From contig SVPY01000021.1 in assembly GCA_015065615.1 (NCBI GenBank), positions 1 through 46,973 on the forward strand: DNA of 46,973 nucleotides, given 5' to 3'. This document shows positions 34,801 through 41,285 of the stretch, in pieces; position 1 is the first letter of the stretch; every line of letters starts with the position of its first letter. Under the pieces are notes generated by a model that was given only the letters and a program-made list of their open reading frames with translations, searched no databases and was not told the DNA's origin. Origin of the DNA: Oscillospiraceae bacterium (lineage in GTDB: Bacteria > Bacillota > Clostridia > Oscillospirales > Acutalibacteraceae). Position numbers and translations under genes: made by a program.

Positions 34801-35016
34801 CACTATAAACTTTACCGCAGTGAAAGGCAAGGATTTGTTCCTGATGAAAGCACTTTTATTGCTGATATTTTACCTGAAGAGTATGTTGTAGCCAGATATG
34901 AGGATTTAAACCTTAAAAAACATACTGCATACTATTACCGTGTGTGTGCAGTTAATAAACAAGGCATATGCGGCAAAATGAGCGATGAATTTTGCGGAAT
35001 AACCCGAGAGGAATAA
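31852..35016 (+). CDS. GH38-type alpha-mannosidase-like glycosidase with C-terminal fibronectin III domain
   Basis: A protein of about 1054 residues. After an N-terminal beta domain (about 1-100) comes a GH38-like catalytic region: SSHTDIGL with the metal pair His112/Asp114, MAMVDNNGLPWSMVP with the candidate nucleophile Asp230, and LFNDEHSYGTSSYG with a further candidate metal His485. Beta-sandwich domains follow, and residues about 965-1050 look like a fibronectin type III module (LYLLWGANKEEDFSHYKLYRSE ... YYYRVCAVNKQG). No signal peptide, so probably cytoplasmic. Alpha-mannoside or another hexoside is inferred from family only; the nucleophile context is divergent. Start: TTG 31852, 7-8 bases after AGAGG; the upstream GTG 31843 overlaps that site. 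Confidence 0.85.
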   Translation: MITITNLQVISTSLVSYRNLQKIVLQYKSSVTCHLFLTVKEKGNTNASVIVNKMPVAIIGGIGETDVLLPLQNSSFEAEWILSDKQGNIITSVIFEWTLPRKWNLYIMTSSHTDIGLHNSQYIQRHNTLRFIDEAAKLCDETETNDEINRYKYMIEGTWFFNNYGMDKGDAAAEHIVKNYINKGKMGMCATVAGNHIQTYGTEELCRSAYEKRRLSDKWNVKSKTMAMVDNNGLPWSMVPVYADAGYENIIFLPNHWNPLWTTVFKGDFTKHRYIWYPSAAGGGARADFRLESNLPMVFNWENKYGKKLTVWCASHYCDGFGFYCMPSRHPFPNNDMNLIIADLEEKVWKNFKLIEERYPFDIWFTSSYYDDMEPNNYLLTQIEAWNKKWQWPKVQLLGDPDNIFEQLRDRFSNDIPTLSGDITGGWYQHPLTVTDFMSDKFEADRQLPTAEKWATIAALIDTNYTYPAEDFRRAWDYLLFNDEHSYGTSSYGGRRVHETWMQHRDWVEKAYETAENEKTLALNTIASQIHAKEPSVAVFNATALAREEYLETEDKRYAKVKIPPFGYALIPESAFVCNNLIEELLNDSPIIENNFYKLTFSENGSVSSIYDKELRRDILYTDDKYGAGEIIYTKDNHKSFSVPEKAQYEVINSDNYIKVISKTHITALGAEIKNTLILYKCEKRIDITNEIYHAKDMINDDRYYRYLYTAFPFKVNNSKRLCHLQGTVMEYAKDVTGHGTDVYMATNEWCCAENDDFGVALMMKDTHIVEFDHIHPDKTDFGDAGEGSQIFVYVANDWLQRHIPGGSYLNFCLRYSITSYKNNYKDAKIPEKAERFMNPLDLIRIPAQTGKLKAGEYSFLKLPENMRFVCLKRADDGNGMIARFCGEKSVNNFDFGIPSELSTIDERECKETTQTEFITYRLGKNNVAIKERVNIPAAIEKGTPAPIGTVYTGLITKPRAAAGENSGNLYLLWGANKEEDFSHYKLYRSERQGFVPDESTFIADILPEEYVVARYEDLNLKKHTAYYYRVCAVNKQGICGKMSDEFCGITREE

Positions 35017-35018
35017 TT

Positions 35019-35052
35019 AAAAGGATGCAGAAATTAATCTGCATCCTTTTTT
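35019..35052. terminator. Bidirectional terminator between GH38 and cotH-like genes
   Basis: AAAAGGATGCAG (35019-35030) and CTGCATCCTTTT (35039-35050) form a perfect 12-bp stem with A- and T-runs at the ends. Confidence 0.93.
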
Positions 35053-35053
35053 A

Positions 35054-37192
35054 TCAGACTTTATAAAATTTTGCAATAATTAAGCCGAGTGCAAGTACCA
35101 ATACAGATACAATCAGTAAAACCGTGCCTGAATCAGCTGAAGGGGAGGAGGTGTTAGCGCCGCCGAAATTGTCGTTTTGCATACCCATATTATTACCGGA
35201 GGGGCGATTATTATTGCTGCCGCTGCCTGGTAATTGGGCATTTTCGCTGCCGTTCTGATTTTCGGGCTGCTGAGATTCCTCGGTGCCGTTTTGCTGGCCG
35301 GGCATCTGACCGCCGAAGCCTCCGGGTATCTGAGAGGGATCAAAATTTTCCGTATCAGGCATTTGACCGCTGAAGTTTCCCGGCATCTGTCCGCCAAAAC
35401 CTCCGGGCATTTGCTGACCGCCTGAGCTATCGGGTGCTTCGGCTGTTGCACCTGCCATAGGAGGAGCGAAATCTCCGCCGTTATCTCCGTTCTGAGGGTT
35501 CTGAGGCATTACCGCGCTGAGGGGAAGTGTTCCACCAGCGCTGCTTTCATCAGAGCTTTGGGGGATAAATCCTCCGCCGAAGCCGCCCTGAATTTGTGAA
35601 GGATCAAAATTTCCCATATCAGGCATTTCACCGTCGAAATCTCCTCGGTTACCGCTGCCCATTCCGCCGCCCATAGAGCCCATATCGGAAAGTGTTAAAT
35701 CCGATGCGTCTGCGTAATTTGTGCTGTTTACGGTGTTACCTTCGGAAAGCTGCATATAAATGCTTTCGCTTCTGAGTGAACAGAATTTTTTTATTGTTTC
35801 AATACCTTTTTCAAATTCTTCGTAGGTATAGAATGCTGTGGGGTCCTTTTCCACGTAGGAATTAATAAGGTTATATGCGTTATCGATAATACTTTGAATA
35901 TCTACCGAATTTAAGAATTCTTCAAAATATCGGTGGTAAAGCTCTGTGTAGCTTTCATCGGAAAGAATCCAGTACCACATAGGGCGGTCTGAACCCGCTG
36001 AACCCGAAACCGGAGAATCGATGGGGGTGTTTACGGTGCTTTGACCGTTACCGCCCTGGAAAGTGCCGAAAGCAAGGTTATAATCCCAGGGGATCATAGC
36101 CATTTTTCCGTCTTCTTCATAAAGATAATAATTGTGTATCATAGAACCTGTGTAGCTGTCGCCGTTGCATACGTAGTTATGAACTACGAAATAACGGATA
36201 ACGCTTTCAACATCCACGGCAGATTCTATATTTTCAAAAGTAGAAAGTGTTTTAAGGGACTTAATAAGGCGGGTTTTATCAGCTTCGGTGATATCGGTTT
36301 TTGCATTGTTCCAGATGTTTGAGTAGCTGGAAACATTATCGTCAATATACTGTAACTTTACGTCACTTGAGCCCATGCCCATACCGCCGCCCATGCCGCC
36401 TTGCGCCTGACCGAAATTACCCATATCGGGCATATTGCCGCCGAACATTGCAGAAGGAGTGAAGTTACCCATATTCGGCATAACAAAGTTTTGCGCGGAA
36501 TTAGCGGAAGAATTTTCATTATTCATAAAATCTTCCATATTAAAATCTTTGCCGTTGCCGCGTCCGCCGCCGAAACTCATGCTGTCGGGTTTATAAAGCT
36601 CGCCGTAATCCGAGCCGTAGTTGCGCTCAAGGAAGCTATCTTCCACGCCTTCAACTGCAAGGTAAAGGCCCCAATCCTCGCCGTTTACCGTGATATATAC
36701 AAAACTGCAAAGGGGAGCTGCGGCGCCGAACTCATTCATCATTGTGTAGGTTAAATAATCTTTAATCATGGTAGAATCCTGAATAAGGTTATTTAAACTC
36801 AGTTTGTCAAGTCCGTGGTAAGTTAAGGAACTGTCGTAATGGTCAAATTCAATTTTAAAGCTGTAGCGGTCGCTGTTCATGGAGGAAACGGTGGAAAGGG
36901 AGGTATTTCCTTTTCCGCGGATGGCTACATTTTTGTAAGCTTCTCCGTCAATAACAACTGCTGCAGTGTAATATTCTTCGCTTTGGGCGCCGGCTATAAA
37001 TTCATCCCAGTCGTCCATAACTATATCGATGCTGTGAACTTTGGTATTGTCGAAAAGACGGTTTTCGTAACCCATATTACGTGCCTGCGCCTCAAGACCC
37101 AAGGCACTGCCGTTCATTAAGAGAATTGTAATAATCAGAATAAAAGCTGTAACCGACCATGCAATTTTGTCAAAATGCTTACTTCCTGACAT
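35054..37192 (-). CDS. CotH kinase family membrane-anchored surface protein
   Basis: A 712-residue protein. One N-terminal membrane span (residues about 10-32), a CotH-type kinase domain (about 45-500: RGKGNTSLST, RYSFKIEFDHYD, GLDKLSLNNLIQDSTMIKDYLTY, GLYLAVEGVEDSFLERNYG, KMAMIPWDYNLAFGTF), a Gly/Pro/Met/Gln-rich disordered linker (about 515-680), and a C-terminal membrane span (SGTVLLIVSVLVLALGLII). CotH proteins are atypical kinases that phosphorylate spore-coat and other extracellular proteins. A Met/Gly/Gln-rich insertion (about 215-285) inside the kinase domain shares a motif with the linker. It is the last gene of a VTC-DUF4956-CotH operon, four bases after DUF4956. Confidence 0.92.
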   Translation of the reverse strand: MSGSKHFDKIAWSVTAFILIITILLMNGSALGLEAQARNMGYENRLFDNTKVHSIDIVMDDWDEFIAGAQSEEYYTAAVVIDGEAYKNVAIRGKGNTSLSTVSSMNSDRYSFKIEFDHYDSSLTYHGLDKLSLNNLIQDSTMIKDYLTYTMMNEFGAAAPLCSFVYITVNGEDWGLYLAVEGVEDSFLERNYGSDYGELYKPDSMSFGGGRGNGKDFNMEDFMNNENSSANSAQNFVMPNMGNFTPSAMFGGNMPDMGNFGQAQGGMGGGMGMGSSDVKLQYIDDNVSSYSNIWNNAKTDITEADKTRLIKSLKTLSTFENIESAVDVESVIRYFVVHNYVCNGDSYTGSMIHNYYLYEEDGKMAMIPWDYNLAFGTFQGGNGQSTVNTPIDSPVSGSAGSDRPMWYWILSDESYTELYHRYFEEFLNSVDIQSIIDNAYNLINSYVEKDPTAFYTYEEFEKGIETIKKFCSLRSESIYMQLSEGNTVNSTNYADASDLTLSDMGSMGGGMGSGNRGDFDGEMPDMGNFDPSQIQGGFGGGFIPQSSDESSAGGTLPLSAVMPQNPQNGDNGGDFAPPMAGATAEAPDSSGGQQMPGGFGGQMPGNFSGQMPDTENFDPSQIPGGFGGQMPGQQNGTEESQQPENQNGSENAQLPGSGSNNNRPSGNNMGMQNDNFGGANTSSPSADSGTVLLIVSVLVLALGLIIAKFYKV

Positions 37193-37196
37193 ATCT

Positions 37197-37868
37197 TTAC
37201 CCCATATAATCGCCGTTGTAGGATACTATCACTGCGCTGTTTACGCCGGGAATGTCTGAAAGAGCGTTTATGAAGTCGGTATTATCATTAACTAAACGCA
37301 CTTCAATGTTAAGTTCAATTGAACCTTTTGCTGCGGACTTGCTTTTTATTTTGGAGCTGAGCACGTGATTGTTAAGTAAAGCAGTTGCGTTCATTTCAGC
37401 ATCGTTATTTACACAGCTGAGCACAACCATATAAGGATGACTGCTTGATTTTTTGTTTACGAAAACAAGCAGAATTACACCGATGCATACGCTGCCAATA
37501 ATGGCAAGGGGAATCATACCTGCGGCAAGAACAATACCTGCACCGATTGCCCAGAAAAGAAAAGCGATATCCAGGGGGTCTTTAATTGCGGTACGGAAAC
37601 GTACGATAGAAAGAGCACCCACCATACCGAGGGAGAGAACTACGTTGGAAGTTACTGCAAGAATTACCACCGAGGTTATCATGGTAAGAGCAACTAAAGT
37701 GGTGCCGAAGCCGGAAGAATACATAACGCCGCGGTAGGTTTTCTTATAGACAAGGAAAATGAAAAGTCCTATACCGAAAGAAAGCAAAATGGTGAGAAGC
37801 ATATCGAGAATGCTTACGGAAGCAATGTTTTCAAGAAAGCTTGATTTAAAAATATCGTTGAATGTCAT
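37197..37868 (-). CDS. DUF4956 integral membrane protein
   Basis: A 223-residue protein with about four membrane spans in its first 130 residues and the family signature SLGMVGALSIVRFRTAIKDPLD between spans. The soluble C-terminal part (about 135-223, IELNIEVRLVNDNTDFINALSDIPGVNSAVIVSYNG) looks like an ACT-type ferredoxin fold, as in MgtC-like proteins. Function unknown. DUF4956 genes are typically found beside VTC-domain and CotH genes, as here: it lies 26 bases behind the VTC gene and 4 bases before cotH. It is a candidate channel or scaffold for the polymer made by the VTC protein (inference). Confidence 0.92.
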   Translation of the reverse strand: MTFNDIFKSSFLENIASVSILDMLLTILLSFGIGLFIFLVYKKTYRGVMYSSGFGTTLVALTMITSVVILAVTSNVVLSLGMVGALSIVRFRTAIKDPLDIAFLFWAIGAGIVLAAGMIPLAIIGSVCIGVILLVFVNKKSSSHPYMVVLSCVNNDAEMNATALLNNHVLSSKIKSKSAAKGSIELNIEVRLVNDNTDFINALSDIPGVNSAVIVSYNGDYMG

Positions 37869-37894
37869 TTTATTTACTCCTTTGATTTATACTG

Positions 37895-38566
37895 TTAATC
37901 ATACATACGGCAGGCGGCGTATTTGGAAAACGTTGTGCCATACCTGTTTTCAAGCTGTATTATATCCCTTATTACGTCGGGGAGAAAGTTATCCCATTTA
38001 ACTTCAAGTATACAGGGGTTATCGGGTATAGGTACCGTTACACAGTCGGGGTTCAGAAAATCGGTACAGTTTAAGCCTGTGCGAATATCATAGTCAAGAG
38101 TAACGCGCACGTTACCCGGCGCAAATACGAAAGGCTCTCTTGTGTAATCCACGATAACTTTTGATTTTAGTCCTTCGGTTTTTATACGGGTATAAAAACC
38201 GAGGATAACTTCGTTATTACTTTCAGCCATCCATTCAGTATTGCCTTTTGCTATTGCCTCGGCTTCTTTGGGCGTCAGATCTGCCACGTTTTTATAGCCG
38301 AGGCCGCCTTGCTTGAATTTCCGCTCAAGATGAATAAGGGAAGTATCGTTATTATAAAGCCTTATTCGGTATTTTTCGCGCACATTTACACCGTCCAGCT
38401 TTTCTCGTAAAGCCTTATCGTCAATGTTATCAAAGTACAAACTGCGTATTTGGTATTTTCCGTTTACGGCGTTATTGTCGGGCTTCATTACGGCTTTAAG
38501 CCTTTGCCTTAAAATAAGCATATCAGAAATATTGATTTCGTGTTTTACTTCGTGTCTGAATTGCAT
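37895..38566 (-). CDS. VTC-domain polyphosphate polymerase-like protein
   Basis: A 223-residue soluble CYTH-superfamily protein resembling the catalytic domain of yeast Vtc4, which makes polyphosphate from ATP. The basic and acidic residues of the tunnel are in place in the motifs FRHEVKHEI, SLYFDNIDD, KYRIRLYN, LERKFKQGG, VDYTREPFVF, RVTLDYDIRTG and ILEVKWDNFLPDVI. First gene of the operon; ATG 38566 follows ACGGAGG. No membrane segment, so it would work on the cytoplasmic face next to DUF4956. A minus-strand -10 (TAAAAT) with a poor -35 lies about 40 bases upstream. That it makes polyphosphate is inferred from the family. Confidence 0.93.
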   Translation of the reverse strand: MQFRHEVKHEINISDMLILRQRLKAVMKPDNNAVNGKYQIRSLYFDNIDDKALREKLDGVNVREKYRIRLYNNDTSLIHLERKFKQGGLGYKNVADLTPKEAEAIAKGNTEWMAESNNEVILGFYTRIKTEGLKSKVIVDYTREPFVFAPGNVRVTLDYDIRTGLNCTDFLNPDCVTVPIPDNPCILEVKWDNFLPDVIRDIIQLENRYGTTFSKYAACRMYD

Positions 38567-38684
38567 TTTTACCTCCGTTTATTTTTACTAAGGTTATTTT
38601 AAAACGCTAATGTGAAGTTTTTGAAAACATTTTATGGGTTTTAAATAAGAATTTAAAATTTTCATTCAGTATATAAGGGGAAAA

Positions 38685-38714
38685 TTAAAAGTCGGGAGAA
38701 AAACTACCCGACTT
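38685..38714 (-). terminator. Terminator of the XRE regulator gene
   Basis: AAGTCGGG (38714-38707) pairs with CCCGACTT (38696-38689) on the minus strand, 8 bp, followed by TTAATTTT. Confidence 0.85.
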
Positions 38715-38720
38715 ATGATA

Positions 38721-39155
38721 TTAACTCTGGTCTACTACTGCAGTGTGCTCAGCTTCTGCGATTGTTTCCTCATAGGTATTATCGGAATAAGTATAAGCGG
38801 CAAAACCGAAAATAATAAGAGCAATGTAAATTATAAATCCTGCAAGTAAAGTTATGCCCACAACTTTCCAAATGGTTTTTGCGCGGCGGTTTTTGATTAC
38901 CAGCTGCTCATTTATTCTTGAAAGCTGTTCCGCTATTTTGTTATTTTCGTTATCGGGCAGAACGCTGCTGCCTAAAAGTATGCTTACATCTGTTTCAAGT
39001 ACTTCTGCAAGTTTCTTTAAAAGCTCGGCATCAGGTACCGAAAGACCTTTTTCCCATTTCGATACTGTCTGCCTTACTACGTTAAGTTCTGCGGCAAGCT
39101 CCTCCTGAGTTAAGCCCTTGTTTTTTCGAAGATTTTTAATGTTTTCACTAAGCAT
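38721..39155 (-). CDS. XRE-family regulator with a C-terminal membrane segment
   Basis: A 144-residue protein. An XRE helix-turn-helix fills residues 5-60 (IKNLRKNKGLTQEELAAELNVVRQTVSKWEKGLSVPDAELLKKLAEVLE), a coiled linker follows (NKIAEQLSRINEQLVIKNRRAKT), then one membrane span (about 97-118, VVGITLLAGFIIYIALIIFGF) and a short acidic tail. Membrane-tethered XRE proteins of this type are frequent in clostridia; the sensed signal is unknown. A palindromic operator candidate lies just upstream (39177-39194), suggesting autoregulation. ATG 39155 follows AAAGGAGGG. Confidence 0.92.
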   Translation of the reverse strand: MLSENIKNLRKNKGLTQEELAAELNVVRQTVSKWEKGLSVPDAELLKKLAEVLETDVSILLGSSVLPDNENNKIAEQLSRINEQLVIKNRRAKTIWKVVGITLLAGFIIYIALIIFGFAAYTYSDNTYEETIAEAEHTAVVDQS

Positions 39156-39176
39156 TATAATCCCTCCTTTATTTTG

Positions 39177-39194
39177 TAAGTTAACAGTAACTTA
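39177..39194. promoter_or_regulatory. Inverted-repeat operator for the XRE regulator
   Basis: TAAGTTA-ACAG-TAACTTA, perfect 7-bp arms with a 4-base spacer, 22 bases before the XRE start codon. On the minus strand a TTGACG (39212-39207) lies 17 bases before TACTGT (39189-39184), so the repeat overlaps the likely -10. XRE dimers typically bind such sites and repress their own gene. Confidence 0.65.
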
Positions 39195-39197
39195 AAA

Positions 39198-39222
39198 CCC
39201 CCGTAGCGTCAAGCAACGGAGG
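39198..39222 (-). terminator. Weak terminator after the flavin reductase-rubredoxin gene
   Basis: Minus strand: CCTCCGT (39222-39216) pairs with ACGGGGG (39204-39198), one mismatch, followed by TTTTAAG. The loop contains the -35 of the XRE gene, so the elements are interleaved. Confidence 0.6.
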
Positions 39223-39235
39223 TTAACAAGTACGA

Positions 39236-39895
39236 TTAATTCCTTACAAATGCAGTTTTTGTTGCACCGCAAACGGGGCAGACCCAGTTTTTGGGGAGTT
39301 CTTCGAAACCGAAGTTGGGGTCGTTATAAACGTAGCCGCAAATGGTGCAGATAAATGCCTCGCCGCCGAAACCGTCTACGCTGGGGTTGGGCTTAATGTA
39401 TACGGGGGAATCCACAGGTGCGCTGCCGCCCAAAACGTCGCGGTAATATGCATAGGTCATTGGTGTGCCAACGGATTTTTCACTGCCTGCCACGATTTCA
39501 GCAATAAAAATCGTCTGATCGTCTGCAGTTAGTTCGTCAGTCACCTTGCAAAGAGTCCAGCAGCAGGTGTTCTCTTTAATTACGGGCACACCTTCCTGCA
39601 GAACTTTGTGGCGGATGTTCTTTAATTTATCCGTATTTCTTCCGGAAACAAGACCCAAAGCGCCTATAACGGAACCGGGAGTATTTTCGGAAAGAACTGC
39701 CAACGTAAATATTTTTTCCTTTTTAATACATTCACAGCTGTAGCTGTCGGAATTTAAATTGATTGCGATTTTGCAGGGTTTAACGCCTGAAATCTGGGAA
39801 ACGCAGGTAACTATGGCGGCGGAAACCTTGTTGCCGTCTTTAACGCCCACTGCATACATACCGTAAGTAAAATTTGAAAGAACAGAGTAATTCAT
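39236..39895 (-). CDS. Flavin reductase-rubredoxin fusion (high-molecular-weight rubredoxin type)
   Basis: A 219-residue fusion. Residues about 1-150 form an FMN-binding split-barrel flavin reductase-like domain ([13 protein letters not shown] at the start, [31 protein letters not shown] near the end). Residues about 178-219 are a short rubredoxin with iron ligands Cys183, Cys186, Cys206, Cys209 (CTICG, CPVCG); the usual loop between the Cys pairs is shortened. In acetogens and other strict anaerobes such proteins pass electrons to flavodiiron proteins for oxygen or NO removal. This role is inferred. The Shine-Dalgarno site lies 29 bases from the start across a hairpin. A clear marker of an anaerobic lifestyle. 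Confidence 0.93.
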   Translation of the reverse strand: MNYSVLSNFTYGMYAVGVKDGNKVSAAIVTCVSQISGVKPCKIAINLNSDSYSCECIKKEKIFTLAVLSENTPGSVIGALGLVSGRNTDKLKNIRHKVLQEGVPVIKENTCCWTLCKVTDELTADDQTIFIAEIVAGSEKSVGTPMTYAYYRDVLGGSAPVDSPVYIKPNPSVDGFGGEAFICTICGYVYNDPNFGFEELPKNWVCPVCGATKTAFVRN

Positions 39896-39905
39896 ATATG
39901 CTTGT

Positions 39906-39931
39906 AACTTTCTTTAGAAAGCTGCTCCTTT
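39906..39931 (-). promoter_or_regulatory. Shine-Dalgarno site separated from the start by a hairpin
   Basis: Minus strand: AAAGGAG (39931-39925), then AGCTTTC (39923-39917), loop TAAA, GAAAGTT (39912-39906), then ten bases to the ATG at 39895. Without folding, SD and start are 29 bases apart; with the 7-bp hairpin folded the effective gap is about 11. Confidence 0.5.
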
Positions 39932-39969
39932 CGTGTTTATTGTAATAATATCATTTTTAATTTTATATA

Positions 39970-41238
39970 TTAATTTTTATTTTTAACTTTATCCCAATAT
40001 GCCTTAAATCCCTGCTCATTTTTATTATCGCCGTAATGATAATACTGTACGTCTTTTAATGAATCGGGAAGATATTGCTGCTCTGTGTAGTGATTCGGAA
40101 AATCGTGAGGATATTTATAGAACTGTCCCTTAACCTCTTTTTCCGCTGAATCGTAGTGCATATTCTGAAGCTGGCGGGGGATTGGCCCTGCTTTGCCTTT
40201 TTTTACATCGTCCATAGCGGCGAAAATAGCGTCGTGGCCGCTGTTTGATTTAGGCGCGGTAGCTACCAAAATAACTGCGTCTCCCAAAGGAATGGCGGCT
40301 TCGGGCAGACCTACCATCATAGCGGTATCTACACAGGATTTTACTATGGGCATTATCTGAGGCCAGGCAAGTCCTACGTCCTCGGCGGCGCATACTAAAA
40401 GCCTGCGGCAGGCTGAGGGTAAATCCCCTGCTTCAAGAAGCCTTGCCAGATAATGCAGGGCGGCATCGGGGTCGGAGCCGCGCATGGATTTCTGATACGC
40501 CGAAATAATGTCGTAGTGTTCATCGCCGTCTTTATCGTAGCGCATAGTGCTTCTTTGCGCTAAGGATGAGGCTGTTTCCAAGCTTACGTAGAAACCTTCG
40601 TCCTTTAAATCGGCGGCTATAAGCGAAAGCTCGGCAGCTCCAATGGCTTTTCTTACGTCGCCCGAGGAGCCTGAGGCTAATTTTTCTATAACGCCTTCTT
40701 CCAGTGTGATTTTCTCGCCTTTTTCATCCGAAAGGAAATCAAATGCCCTTTGTACCGCTTTTTCTATGCTCTTACTCTCTACGGGTTTGAATTCAAACAC
40801 GGTAGAGCGGCTTAAAATTGCGCTGTAAACGTAAAAATAGGGATTTTCCGTGGTGGAAGCAATTAAGGTGATGCTTCCGTTTTCTATAAACTCCAGTAGA
40901 GTTTGCTGCTGTTTTTTTGTGAAGTACTGTATCTCGTCAAGATAAAGGAGAATTCCGTCGAGGGCTTCTATAGTGCCGATTTTTGCCACGATATCGCGGA
41001 TATCCTGAGTGGATGCACTGGTGCCGTTTAGCTTGCAGAGATATTTATTTGTGTTTTTGGCAATAATTGAGGCAACCGTGGTTTTGCCTACACCTGAAGG
41101 GCCGTAAAAAATCATATTGGGAATATTACCCGATTCTATAATTTTTCTCAGCGCCCTTCCTTTGCCCAGTATATGCTCCTGACCGACTATCTCATCAAGA
41201 TTCTGCGGGCGGAGTCTGTCTGCAAGTGGCGCAGCCAT
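39970..41238 (-). CDS. rarA: Replication-associated recombination protein A (RarA/MgsA AAA ATPase)
   Basis: A 422-residue AAA+ ATPase related to clamp loaders that acts at stalled replication forks. It has LADRLRPQNLDEIVGQEHILGKG, Walker A GPSGVGKTT at 46-54, Walker B LYLDEIQYF near residue 98, sensor 1 IASTTENP, and the C-terminal tetramerisation region (QKSMRGSDPDAALHYLARLLEAGDLPSACRRLLV, RQLQNMHYDSAEK). Length is standard. It follows glyA by 47 bases that contain a hairpin shared with the glyA leader. Confidence 0.96.
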   Translation of the reverse strand: MAAPLADRLRPQNLDEIVGQEHILGKGRALRKIIESGNIPNMIFYGPSGVGKTTVASIIAKNTNKYLCKLNGTSASTQDIRDIVAKIGTIEALDGILLYLDEIQYFTKKQQQTLLEFIENGSITLIASTTENPYFYVYSAILSRSTVFEFKPVESKSIEKAVQRAFDFLSDEKGEKITLEEGVIEKLASGSSGDVRKAIGAAELSLIAADLKDEGFYVSLETASSLAQRSTMRYDKDGDEHYDIISAYQKSMRGSDPDAALHYLARLLEAGDLPSACRRLLVCAAEDVGLAWPQIMPIVKSCVDTAMMVGLPEAAIPLGDAVILVATAPKSNSGHDAIFAAMDDVKKGKAGPIPRQLQNMHYDSAEKEVKGQFYKYPHDFPNHYTEQQYLPDSLKDVQYYHYGDNKNEQGFKAYWDKVKNKN

Positions 41239-41247
41239 TTAAATTTT

Positions 41248-41280
41248 AACCTCGCCTTTGCCCTCGCAAAGGTTCTCCTT
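41248..41280 (-). ncRNA. GAGG-loop leader hairpin, copy upstream of rarA
   Basis: Minus strand: AAGGAGAA, stem CCTTTGC (41272-41266), loop GAGG (41265-41262), stem GCAAAGG (41261-41255), then CGAGGTT and the rarA start nine bases on. Matches the element before glyA in loop, flanks and stem pattern, with GC instead of AT at the two loop-closing pairs. Confidence 0.5.
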
Positions 41281-41285
41281 AAAAA

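Noticed and set aside
35100-35700. Plus- and minus-strand alternative frames through the cotH repeat region
   Set aside because: They are by-products of the Gly/Pro/Met-rich repeats; no start signals or protein-like features.
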